A stretch of 64,000 nucleotides of DNA from Lysobacterales bacterium (GTDB taxonomy: Bacteria; Pseudomonadota; Gammaproteobacteria; Xanthomonadales; Ahniellaceae): NCBI GenBank assembly GCA_016703225.1, contig JADJCM010000003.1:1-64000 (forward strand), written 5' to 3'. Positions 7,838 through 15,098 of this stretch are shown in pieces. The position numbers and the translations under genes were made by a program. Below the pieces are notes generated by a model that was given only the letters and a program-made list of their open reading frames with translations, ran no database searches and was not told the origin of the DNA. Position 1 is the first letter of the stretch. Each line of letters begins with the position of its first letter.

Positions 7838-9672
7838 ACCAGATTGACCATGACCAGCGCGACCACGACGAAGATCGCGCCGAGCGGCAGGCCCGCGCGC
7901 ATCAGGTCCTGATGGCGATAGCTGGCCGGGCTCGCGACCAGCGAGATCACCGGGTTCGCCGTGCTGGTGAAGTTGTTCGAGGCCGAGAGCGTGACCAGCA
8001 GCGCGAACGGCATCGGATTGGCATTCGCCGCGAGCGCGATGTTGATCGCCATCGGCACCATCACCACGGTGGCGCCGACCTGCGACATCACCTGCGCGAA
8101 CAGGCTGGTCAGGATCATCAGCGCCAGTTGCAACGCCCACACCGGCACATCGCCGAGCACGATCAGGATTTCCTGCGCGATCCATGCGGCGGCGCCGGTC
8201 GAGTCCATCGCCCAGCCAAGCGGGATCAGCGAGGCCATGATGAGGATGGTCTTCCAGTTGATCGCGCGATAGGCCTCGTCCATGTTCAGCACGCCGGTCA
8301 GCAGCATGCCGACGGCACCGGTCAGCAGCGCCACCGGCAAGGGCAGGTCGGAGAGCAGGGCCAGCACCAGCGACAGGGCGAAGAACACGATGGCGTGGTT
8401 GAGCCGGTGCGGGCGCTCCTCGTCCTTGGGGTAGTCGGTGACGACGACGAAGTCGTGGTCCTCGGCGGCATGCGCGAGGTCGCGCCAGGCACCGTGGAAC
8501 ACCAGCGTGTCGCCCTGGCGCAGGCCGCGCCCGCGCAGTTCCTCGCGCCAGATGCGGTCGCCGCGATTGACCGCGAGCACCGAGATGCCGAAGCGCTTGC
8601 GCAGGCGCAATTCGCCGACCTTCTGGCCGATGAAGCGCGAGCTTGGCGGGATCACTGCCTCGGCGATGCCGGCGCGCGTGGGGTTGAACATCGCGCCGAA
8701 ATTGCGTGCCTTGGGCAGTACCCGCAACCCTTGTTGCTGCGCCCATTCGTGGATGCGCTCGCGCGGGCCGAGCGCGCCGAGGATGGTGTTCGCCCACAGC
8801 ATCTGGTCGGCCGGTGGCGCCAGTCGCGCCTCTTCGCCGATCTTGATCGCGAGGATCAGCGGCGTGCCTGCCTGCGCCTCGACCTCGGCGATCGACAGGC
8901 CGATCAAGGCGCTCTCGGCGGGCACCATCAGCTCGATCACTTCGCCTTCGATGCCATAGGTGCTCTCGAAGTAGCTGGCGGTGGCGCCGGGCGTGACCAC
9001 CTGGCGCTCGTCCTCGCGCGTTGGCATCAGCTTGGGCCAGAACCAGTGGAAGTAGGCGAGCCCGGACAGCAGCAGCGCGAGGCCGATCGGGGTGACGCTG
9101 AACATCGAGAACGGCTCGATGGTGTCGGCGCCCGAGGGCAGGTTGCGGTTGACCGAGAGCACCAGGTCGTTGAGCAGGATCTGCGGCGAGTTGCCGACCA
9201 TGGTCATGGTGCCGCCGAGGATGATGCAGCAGGCCATCGGCAGCAGCAGTCGCGACAGCGGCAGGCCGGTGCGCGAGCTGATGCGCGCCACCACCGGCAA
9301 GAACAGCGCGGTGACCGCCGGGTTCTGCATCACCGCCGAGATCGCGCCGGTGATCGCGCACAGCACCAGCAGCAGGCGGCGTTCATCACCATCCGAAATG
9401 CGCAGCATGTACGAGGCCGCCGAGTTCAGCACGCCGGTGCGGTCGAGCCCGGCGCCGAGGATCATCGTCGCCATGATCGCGAGCACGGCGTTGCCGGCGA
9501 AGCCGTCGAACAGCTGGTCGGTCGGCACGATGCCGGTGATGCCGAGCGCCACCAGCACCAGCAGGGCCACGACATCGGCGCGCACCCACTCGAGCGTGAA
9601 CATGACCAGGGTGAACACGGTCAGTCCGAGCACGAACAGCATTTCGCCGGATAGGTTCAGGCCGCTGAGCAT
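7831..9672 (-). CDS. SLC13/DASS-like anion permease with TrkA-C domains
   Basis: 613 residues. The N-terminal block of helices (residues 8-200) carries GNAVLAIMATMILGAGL and AVMQNPAVTALFLPVV. A soluble central part (about 215-400) contains two TrkA_C-like segments, IELMVPAESALIGLSIAEV and GDTLVFHGAW. A second block of helices (about 425-613) includes LIPLGWAMDSTGAAAW and SASNNFTSTANPV, the paired Asn-Thr-type motif of the divalent anion:Na+ symporter fold. Proteins of this layout transport sulfate or dicarboxylates; which one cannot be read here. ATG 9672 is preferred over 9726, because the extra 18 residues are arginine-rich and precede the first helix poorly. Confidence 0.82.
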   Translation of the reverse strand: MLSGLNLSGEMLFVLGLTVFTLVMFTLEWVRADVVALLVLVALGITGIVPTDQLFDGFAGNAVLAIMATMILGAGLDRTGVLNSAASYMLRISDGDERRLLLVLCAITGAISAVMQNPAVTALFLPVVARISSRTGLPLSRLLLPMACCIILGGTMTMVGNSPQILLNDLVLSVNRNLPSGADTIEPFSMFSVTPIGLALLLSGLAYFHWFWPKLMPTREDERQVVTPGATASYFESTYGIEGEVIELMVPAESALIGLSIAEVEAQAGTPLILAIKIGEEARLAPPADQMLWANTILGALGPRERIHEWAQQQGLRVLPKARNFGAMFNPTRAGIAEAVIPPSSRFIGQKVGELRLRKRFGISVLAVNRGDRIWREELRGRGLRQGDTLVFHGAWRDLAHAAEDHDFVVVTDYPKDEERPHRLNHAIVFFALSLVLALLSDLPLPVALLTGAVGMLLTGVLNMDEAYRAINWKTILIMASLIPLGWAMDSTGAAAWIAQEILIVLGDVPVWALQLALMILTSLFAQVMSQVGATVVMVPMAINIALAANANPMPFALLVTLSASNNFTSTANPVISLVASPASYRHQDLMRAGLPLGAIFVVVALVMVNLVY

Positions 9673-9775
9673 GGTCCTCGCGATTGGGTTGGGGCGGGCG
9701 CCTGGCCGAGTGTAGCCCCGCCGCACCGCGTGCCGGAACCGTGGAACGCAGCGGTGTCAGCGAAACGTCACGCGC

Positions 9776-10468
9776 TCAGCAGCGCCGGTAGAGCAGGTCC
9801 CAGACGCCGTGGCCGAGGCGCTCGCCGCGTTTCTGGAAGTGGGTTTCGATGCGCCAGTCGGGGCGCGGAGCGCTCTGGCGCGGGCCGAGTTCGTTGCGGA
9901 ACGAGGCGCTGGCGTCGAGCACGTCGAACATGTGCTCGGCATAGGCTTCCCAGTCAGTGGCCAGGTGGAACAGGCCGCCGGGCTGCAGGCGCGATGCGAC
10001 CAGCTCGACGAACCCGGGCTGCACGATGCGGCGCTTGTGGTGACGCGCCTTGTGCCATGGGTCGGGGAAATACAGGCGCAGCTCGACGAGCGCAGCGGGG
10101 GTGATCTCGTTGCGTAGCACCTCGACCGCGTCGTGCCGTGACACGCGCAGATTGCCAAGGCCGGCGTCATCGGCCTGCTTGAGCAAACGCCCGACCCCGG
10201 GTTCATGCACTTCGATGCCGATGTAGTTGCGCGCCGGGTCCGACTGGGCGGCCGCGAACAGCGCCTCGCCATTGCCGAAGCCGATCTCGAGCACGACGGG
10301 ATTCGGGTTGCCGAACACGCTCGCGAGATCGCGCGGCGCGCCGGTGTAGTCGAGCCCATAGCGCGGCCACAGGTCCGTAATCGCGCGCTTCTGGCCTTCG
10401 GTCATGCGCCCGATGCGTTTGACGAAGCTCTTGATCTCGCGGCGGGGCGGGGTGTCATCCATGTCCAT
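9776..10468 (-). CDS. trmB: tRNA (guanine-N7-)-methyltransferase
   Basis: 230 residues. Methylates G46 of tRNAs using S-adenosylmethionine. The SAM loop EIGFGNGEAL is near residue 62. The family signature YFPDPWHKARHHKRR is near residue 140 and includes the catalytic Asp and the basic tRNA-binding residues. The C-terminal THFQKRGERLGHGVWDL is also typical. The start MDMDDTPPRR is the first ATG that keeps the family N-terminus. thiG lies upstream on the same strand, separated by a cluster of palindromic repeats; this thiG-trmB neighbourhood is common in Xanthomonadales. Confidence 0.93.
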   Translation of the reverse strand: MDMDDTPPRREIKSFVKRIGRMTEGQKRAITDLWPRYGLDYTGAPRDLASVFGNPNPVVLEIGFGNGEALFAAAQSDPARNYIGIEVHEPGVGRLLKQADDAGLGNLRVSRHDAVEVLRNEITPAALVELRLYFPDPWHKARHHKRRIVQPGFVELVASRLQPGGLFHLATDWEAYAEHMFDVLDASASFRNELGPRQSAPRPDWRIETHFQKRGERLGHGVWDLLYRRC

Positions 10469-10481
10469 GGCGTCTTCGCTT

Positions 10482-10652
10482 GTCTCCCTCCCTTTGCGCA
10501 GCAAGGGGAGGGTTGGGGTGGGGTCGCTCTTCGATGCGCCGACAAGCAACCCCCTCCCAACCTCCCCCTGCGCTGCGCGCAAGGGGAGGGGCCGAACCTT
10601 CTGGTCTCCCTCCCTTCGCGCAGCGAGGGGAGGGTTGGGGTGGGGTCGCTCT
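10482..10652. repeat. Palindromic repeat cluster (two direct 49-bp copies plus an inverted copy)
   Basis: The copies at 10482-10530 and 10604-10652 are nearly identical. Each contains CCCTCCCTT facing AAGGGGAGGG around a TGCGCAGC centre, then GGGGTGGGGTCGCTCT. Between them is an inverted relative (ACCCCCTCCCAACC, then CAAGGGGAGG). The cluster lies in the spacer between thiG and trmB. It could fold in the transcript and slow or stop readthrough. Confidence 0.85.
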
Positions 10653-10656
10653 GGCA

Positions 10657-11454
10657 TCAAAGAAACTGCCCGTCGATCGGCGACGAGGCCGAGGCGAAGC
10701 GCTTGCGCGGAATGCGACCGGCGAGGAAGGCCTCGCGGCCGGCCTCGATCGCCTTGCGCATCGCGCTCGCCATCAACACCGGGTGTTTGGCGCCAGCGAT
10801 TGCGGTGTTCATCAGCACGCCATCGCAGCCGAGTTCCATCGCGATCGCGGCATCGCTGGCGGTGCCGACGCCGGCATCGACCAGGATCGGCACCTTCGCA
10901 TTCTCGACGATGGTCAGGATGTTGTACGGATTGCGCACGCCGAGGCCGGAGCCGATCGGCGCCGCCAGCGGCATCACCGCGACGCAGCCCATCTCCTCGA
11001 GGCGCTTGGCGATGATCGGGTCGTCGTTGGTGTAGACCATCACGTCGAAGCCGTCGCGGACCAGGATCTCGGTCGCCTTGATGGTCTCGATGATGTCCGG
11101 GAACAGCGTCTTCGGGTCGGCCAGCACTTCGAGCTTCACCAGCTTGTGCCCGTCGAGCAGTTCGCGCGCGAGCCGGCAGGTGCGCACCGCATCGTCGGCC
11201 GTGTAGCAACCGGCGGTGTTCGGCAAGATCGTGTAACGCGAGAGCGGCAGCACATCGAGCAGGTTCGGCTCGCCCGGATTCTGGCCGATGTTGCTGCGGC
11301 GGATCGCAACGGTGACGATCTCGGCGCCCGCAGCTTCGGTCGCCAGACGCGTCTCCTCGAGGTCCTTGAACTTGCCGGTGCCGGTCAGCAGGCGCGAGCG
11401 ATAGGTTCGGCCTGCGATGACAAAGCCATCGTCGGCGGGGTGCAATGCGTTCAT
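10657..11454 (-). CDS. thiG: Thiazole synthase
   Basis: 265 residues. Forms the thiazole phosphate moiety of thiamine from 1-deoxyxylulose 5-phosphate, dehydroglycine and ThiS thiocarboxylate. It is a TIM barrel. Key segments are LLTGTGKFKD near residue 22, the Schiff-base lysine in KLVKLEVL near residue 105, MPLAAPIGSGLGV near residue 161 and GVLMNTAIAGAKHP near residue 210. It starts nine bases after the thiS stop, so thiS-thiG form one operon. No THI box is visible ahead of it. Confidence 0.95.
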   Translation of the reverse strand: MNALHPADDGFVIAGRTYRSRLLTGTGKFKDLEETRLATEAAGAEIVTVAIRRSNIGQNPGEPNLLDVLPLSRYTILPNTAGCYTADDAVRTCRLARELLDGHKLVKLEVLADPKTLFPDIIETIKATEILVRDGFDVMVYTNDDPIIAKRLEEMGCVAVMPLAAPIGSGLGVRNPYNILTIVENAKVPILVDAGVGTASDAAIAMELGCDGVLMNTAIAGAKHPVLMASAMRKAIEAGREAFLAGRIPRKRFASASSPIDGQFL

Positions 11455-11463
11455 CGATACTCC

Positions 11464-11664
11464 TCAGCCGCCGCCGATCGCATGCACGATCTCGACGCGA
11501 TCACCCGCGCGCAGCACATGCGTTGCATGCTGCGAGCGCGGCACGATCTCCAGATTCACCTCCACCGCAACCCGCTTTTCCGCGAGCCCGGCGACCTTCA
11601 GCAATTCAGCGACATCGGCGCCCTCACGCAGTTCCTGCGTGGCGCCGTTCAACAGGATGTTCAT
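11464..11664 (-). CDS. thiS: Sulfur carrier protein ThiS
   Basis: 66 residues, the normal size, with a ubiquitin-like beta-grasp pattern. It begins MNILLNGATQEL and ends in AIGGG, whose terminal glycine is adenylated and thiocarboxylated by ThiF/IscS and then donates sulfur to ThiG. It is the first gene of thiS-thiG. The upstream gap of about 110 bp to the divergent restriction-like operon is too short for a TPP riboswitch, and no THI-box sequence is seen. Confidence 0.9.
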   Translation of the reverse strand: MNILLNGATQELREGADVAELLKVAGLAEKRVAVEVNLEIVPRSQHATHVLRAGDRVEIVHAIGGG

Positions 11665-11773
11665 GGGGCGATTGTAGTCAGGACTCGGCCTCGCTGCCGA
11701 CTGGCCCTGCGGCTAGACTCGGCTCGATATGGAGGCCGTCCACACGGATGGCGAGCACAGGAGCCTGCAGCAC

Positions 11774-13165
11774 ATGGCCAAGGTCGATGACGACATCGTG
11801 GCGGCGATCCGGGAATTGCTGCCCAGAGACGGCACGCCCATGGGCAACCAGCGGATGCGTGAACTGATCGCCGAGGAGTTCGGCATCGCAGCCAGCGAGA
11901 GCGCCTACAACACCGCCCGCGACTGGCTGTTGCTGGAGGGGTTTCTGACCAAGGGCATGGGTCGCGGGGGCTCGGTGCGACGCATCGAGGCGGTGACCGC
12001 GCTGGCGCTGAAGCTGACGCTCGCGGCGCAGGAGATCCCTGAAGAAGCAAAACGCCCGAAGCCCAAGCAGGCCGATATCCAGGTGCTGCTGTCGCAACGC
12101 AAGACTGGCGAGCCGACCAAGCCGCAACGCAAGGGCGACGATGGCGCCAAGGTGATCGCGTACCTCCAGGCCGCCCGCCAGAGTATGCAGAAGGCGATGG
12201 ATCGATCGATTGCGTCGCATGCCGACCAGGAAACGCTTTACGACCAGCCGCAGGTGTCGAAGGACAAACTGCGCATCACTGGCCCATTCACCGTCGAAGC
12301 GGTGCCCTTCCCGACCGTGCTCGCGCTCGACGAACAAGCGCCAGCCAACGAAGCCGACGTGTCCATTGCGCGTTCCGGCGAATCCTCGCGCCAGCACCGT
12401 TGGCGCGATGAATTGCTGAAGACCGGCATTCGCGGCAAAGGTGGCCAGATGCTCAAGTTCGCCGAGCTGGAAACGCTGCCCTCCGGCGAAGGCTTTCGTC
12501 ACCTGCATTGCAACGGCAGCCTCGACACCGGCGAGCGAATCGTCGTCAGTTTCGGTCCCGAGCATGCTGCACTGGAACAGCGCCAGGTTGAACTCGCCAT
12601 GCGCGAAGCCGGCGAACTGTTTCCGCGCCCGAAGATGATCGTGTTCTGCGCGTTCAACTTCGACCCCGAAGCGGCGAAGGACATCGACGCCACCAAAGGC
12701 ATCGTCGCGCTCAAGGCGCAGATGAATACCGATCTGCTCACCGAAGACCTGAAGAAAGGCCGCGCCAGCAACCAGAGCTTTTGGCTGATGGGCCAACCCG
12801 ACGTCGCTGTGCACAAGACCAAAGACGGCCGCTACCAGGTCGAGGTCCACGGATTCGACTATTTCGATACCGCTAAGGGCGAACTCGTCTCCGGCGGCAA
12901 GGGCAAGATCGCTGCCTGGTCACTCGACACCGACTACGACGAACGCAGCCTGTTCCCGCGCCAGTTCTTCTTCCCGATGGCCGGCGCCAAGGACGGCTGG
13001 AACAAGCTCAAGAAGGACATCAAGGCTGAGCTCAACGAGGAATTGTTGGACAAGTTGCATGGCACAGTCAGCCTGCCCTTCGACGCCGGCGACAACCGTA
13101 AGATCGCCGTCAAGATCGTCGATGATCGGGGCATTGAGTCCCTGAAAGTGATGGCGTTGGAATGA
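11774..13165 (+). CDS. Winged-helix protein fused to the C-terminal domain of a type III-like DNA methyltransferase; catalytic domain absent
   Basis: 463 residues. Residues 1-70 look like a restriction-associated winged helix (GTPMGNQRMRELIAEEFG, then GRGGSVRRIE). A basic linker follows. From about residue 160 (LYDQPQVSKDKLRITGPFTVEAV) to the end, the sequence matches the C-terminal region of adenine methyltransferases that accompany this type of Res protein: SFGPEHAALEQRQVELA, LKAQMNTDLLTEDLKK, WLMGQPDV, LDTDYDERSLFPRQ and KIVDDRGIESLKVMALE. No SAM motif and no DPPY/NPPY motif occurs here or elsewhere in the window. The start uses the AGGAG at 11759; ATG 11729 is an alternative. The stop overlaps the next gene (ATGA). 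It could be a deletion product or a true methylase-free variant. Confidence 0.7.
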   Translation: MAKVDDDIVAAIRELLPRDGTPMGNQRMRELIAEEFGIAASESAYNTARDWLLLEGFLTKGMGRGGSVRRIEAVTALALKLTLAAQEIPEEAKRPKPKQADIQVLLSQRKTGEPTKPQRKGDDGAKVIAYLQAARQSMQKAMDRSIASHADQETLYDQPQVSKDKLRITGPFTVEAVPFPTVLALDEQAPANEADVSIARSGESSRQHRWRDELLKTGIRGKGGQMLKFAELETLPSGEGFRHLHCNGSLDTGERIVVSFGPEHAALEQRQVELAMREAGELFPRPKMIVFCAFNFDPEAAKDIDATKGIVALKAQMNTDLLTEDLKKGRASNQSFWLMGQPDVAVHKTKDGRYQVEVHGFDYFDTAKGELVSGGKGKIAAWSLDTDYDERSLFPRQFFFPMAGAKDGWNKLKKDIKAELNEELLDKLHGTVSLPFDAGDNRKIAVKIVDDRGIESLKVMALE

Positions 13166-14568
13166 GCCCATCGAACACGCAACTGGACTTGTTCTCCGAC
13201 CTGTCCGCATTCGAAGGCACTGATGTCGAGTACAAGGGCGCCAGGGGCGGCCTGCCCGCCGATCTGTGGGAGACCTACAGCGCATTTGCCAACACCGAAG
13301 GCGGCACGATCTACCTCGGCATCACCCAGCGAGCAAACAAGCTGGACGTTCACGGCGTCGAGAATGCGGAAAAGCTGATCTCGGATTTCTGGAACACGAT
13401 CAACAACCGGTCCAAGGTCAACAGCAACTTGCTGACCAATCGCGATGTCGGGCAACTGGCTGTTGAAGGCAGCACCTGCAAGGTGATCGCCATCCACGTG
13501 CCGCGCGCCAATCGCAAGCAGCGGCCAATCTATCTGGGTGCTGATCCATTCGTCGGGACCTATCGCCGCAACTTTGAGGGCGACTATCGATGCTCGGACA
13601 GCGAAGTGCGGCGTATGTTTGCCGACCAGTCCGAGGAACCGGTGGACAGCCGGATCATGCAGGGCTTCTCGTTCGACGACCTGGACATCGAGTCGCTGCG
13701 GCAGTATCGGAATCGATTCCAGTCTCGTGCACCCAGCCACCCTTGGTTGGCGAAAGATGAGAAAGCGTTGTTGGAGCAGATGGGCGGCTGGCGACGTGAC
13801 CGCAAGGAAAGCATTGAAGGCATCACCCTGGCCGGCCTGTTGATGTTCGGCAAGACTTCAGCGATTCAGACCGCGGAGGCCGTTCCTGGATTCCAGGTCG
13901 ACTATCGCGAACGTCTTTCCGACGATCCCCGTGTGCGTTGGTCGGACCGACTGACCATCGACGGTACCTGGGAGGCAAATCTCTTTCAGTTCTACCAGCG
14001 GGTGATGGCCAAGTTCGCCTCAGACCCGGGCCTCAAGCGACCGTTCGCGCAGGATGCGGAGGGAGTGCGTCCATTCGGGACGCCAGTGCATGAAGCGCTT
14101 CAGGAGGCGCTGGTGAATGCATTGATTCATGCCGACTACAACGGCCAGGGTGGAGTCATCATCGATCGGTTCGCAGATCGTTTCGTGTTTTCCAATCCGG
14201 GCACGCTGCTCGTGTCCTACGAGCAAGTCTGGCGAGGCGGCGTCAGCGAGTGCCGCAACAAAGCGCTGCAGGTCATGTTCCAAATGCTCGGCGTCGGTGA
14301 CAAGGCTGGTTCTGGTTTCGACAAGATCCGCGACAGCTGGAAATCCCTGCACTGGCAATCGCCGCGCCTGGAGGAACCGCAACGTCCTGATCGAGTGGTG
14401 TTGGCGCTGCCCTTGGTCAGCATGTTGCCCGACGAAGTTCTGGTCGACCTTCAGCGCCGATTTGGTGAAGAGCGCTTCCGCAGCCTAGGGCAAAGACGAG
14501 GTTCAAATCCTCGCCACAGCGCAGATGGAGGGCTCGGTTTCCAACCATCGCTTGCAAGAAAATTCTGA
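13162..14568 (+). CDS. AlbA_2/Schlafen-like domain plus RecG-type ATP-binding domain protein (5' part of a frameshifted gene)
   Basis: The first 440 residues form an AlbA_2 domain (EYKGARGGLPADLWETYSAF, then GGTIYLGI, residues 17-55). A divergent GHKL-like ATP-binding domain follows (EALQEALVNALIHADY near residue 310 and VFSNPGTLL near 345), with GVGDKAGSGFDKI near 380. The frame then breaks near 14488 at a GGG run, and the last 30 residues are out-of-frame sequence. Removing one G restores KDEVQILATAQMEGSVSNHR and continues the protein. Such proteins stand between the methyltransferase and Res genes of type III-like systems, where their role is poorly defined. It overlaps both neighbours by ATGA, counting the downstream fragment. 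Confidence 0.75.
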   Translation: MSPSNTQLDLFSDLSAFEGTDVEYKGARGGLPADLWETYSAFANTEGGTIYLGITQRANKLDVHGVENAEKLISDFWNTINNRSKVNSNLLTNRDVGQLAVEGSTCKVIAIHVPRANRKQRPIYLGADPFVGTYRRNFEGDYRCSDSEVRRMFADQSEEPVDSRIMQGFSFDDLDIESLRQYRNRFQSRAPSHPWLAKDEKALLEQMGGWRRDRKESIEGITLAGLLMFGKTSAIQTAEAVPGFQVDYRERLSDDPRVRWSDRLTIDGTWEANLFQFYQRVMAKFASDPGLKRPFAQDAEGVRPFGTPVHEALQEALVNALIHADYNGQGGVIIDRFADRFVFSNPGTLLVSYEQVWRGGVSECRNKALQVMFQMLGVGDKAGSGFDKIRDSWKSLHWQSPRLEEPQRPDRVVLALPLVSMLPDEVLVDLQRRFGEERFRSLGQRRGSNPRHSADGGLGFQPSLARKF

Positions 14569-14594
14569 CGCTGCACCGCAGAGACATCACCACC

Positions 14595-15098
14595 TTGCTG
14601 CAGACACTGGTTCGCGAGCGGCTCCTGGCACCAGACGGCTTCGGGCGATGGACTCGCTACACCTTGGCCGATGACCATCGCGAACCGGACGTGCGCCCGG
14701 ACTCCCCGGATTTGGCTGCCACCCCCCCGAATTTGGCAATGAGCTCCCCGGATTTGGCGTCGGACTCCCCGGATTTGGAGTCAAAAACGGCAGGTTCCGG
14801 CAAATTCCCCCCGGGAATGGACATGGCGCTCCTGGCAATAGCTGATCCCATCCGGCGAAGCGGCAAGGCGCCTTCCGAGGTTGTCCGAGCCGTCATTCTC
14901 GAACTGTGCCAGGGAAGGTTCCTTCGACTTCGCGAACTGTCTGACCTGCTCGACAGAAAGCAGGAATCCCTGCGTGACAACTACATCAGCAACCTGGTTG
15001 CGGAAGGGTTACTCGACCTGCGCTTCCCCGGAGCACGCAATCATCCGGATCAGGCCTACCGGACCACGCAGGATGCTCTGAAGGATGCGTCGGCATGA
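14595..15098 (+). CDS. C-terminal fragment of the AlbA_2/ATP-binding protein, separated by two frameshifts
   Basis: This frame holds the C-terminus of the preceding gene. The middle stretch 14491-14558 is in a third frame, and a second extra base in the AAAA run at 14559-14562 leads into LTLHRRDITTLLQTLVRERLL, a winged helix. After it comes a proline-rich heptad repeat, SPDLAAT-PPNLAMS-SPDLASD-SPDLESK, then a second helical domain (RLRELSDLLDRKQESLRDNYISNL) that looks like another winged helix. Both lesions are single extra bases in short homopolymers, so they may be assembly errors; if real, the gene is inactive. ATG 14595 itself is probably an internal methionine. The stop overlaps the Res start (ATGA). 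Confidence 0.65.
   Translation: MLQTLVRERLLAPDGFGRWTRYTLADDHREPDVRPDSPDLAATPPNLAMSSPDLASDSPDLESKTAGSGKFPPGMDMALLAIADPIRRSGKAPSEVVRAVILELCQGRFLRLRELSDLLDRKQESLRDNYISNLVAEGLLDLRFPGARNHPDQAYRTTQDALKDASA

Noticed and set aside
7912..9654. Long plus-strand open frame of 580 codons
   Set aside because: It is antisense to the anion permease and consists of His/Arg/Gln-rich low-complexity typical of shadow frames in GC-rich genes.
11665..11773. Possible TPP riboswitch ahead of thiS
   Set aside because: The divergent gap is too short and lacks the THI-box sequence.
14490..14520. CGAGG-TTCAAAT-CCTCG, which looks exactly like a tRNA T-arm
   Set aside because: No matching acceptor, D or anticodon arms lie upstream, and the segment codes for DEVQILA in the restored reading frame of the AlbA/ATPase gene.
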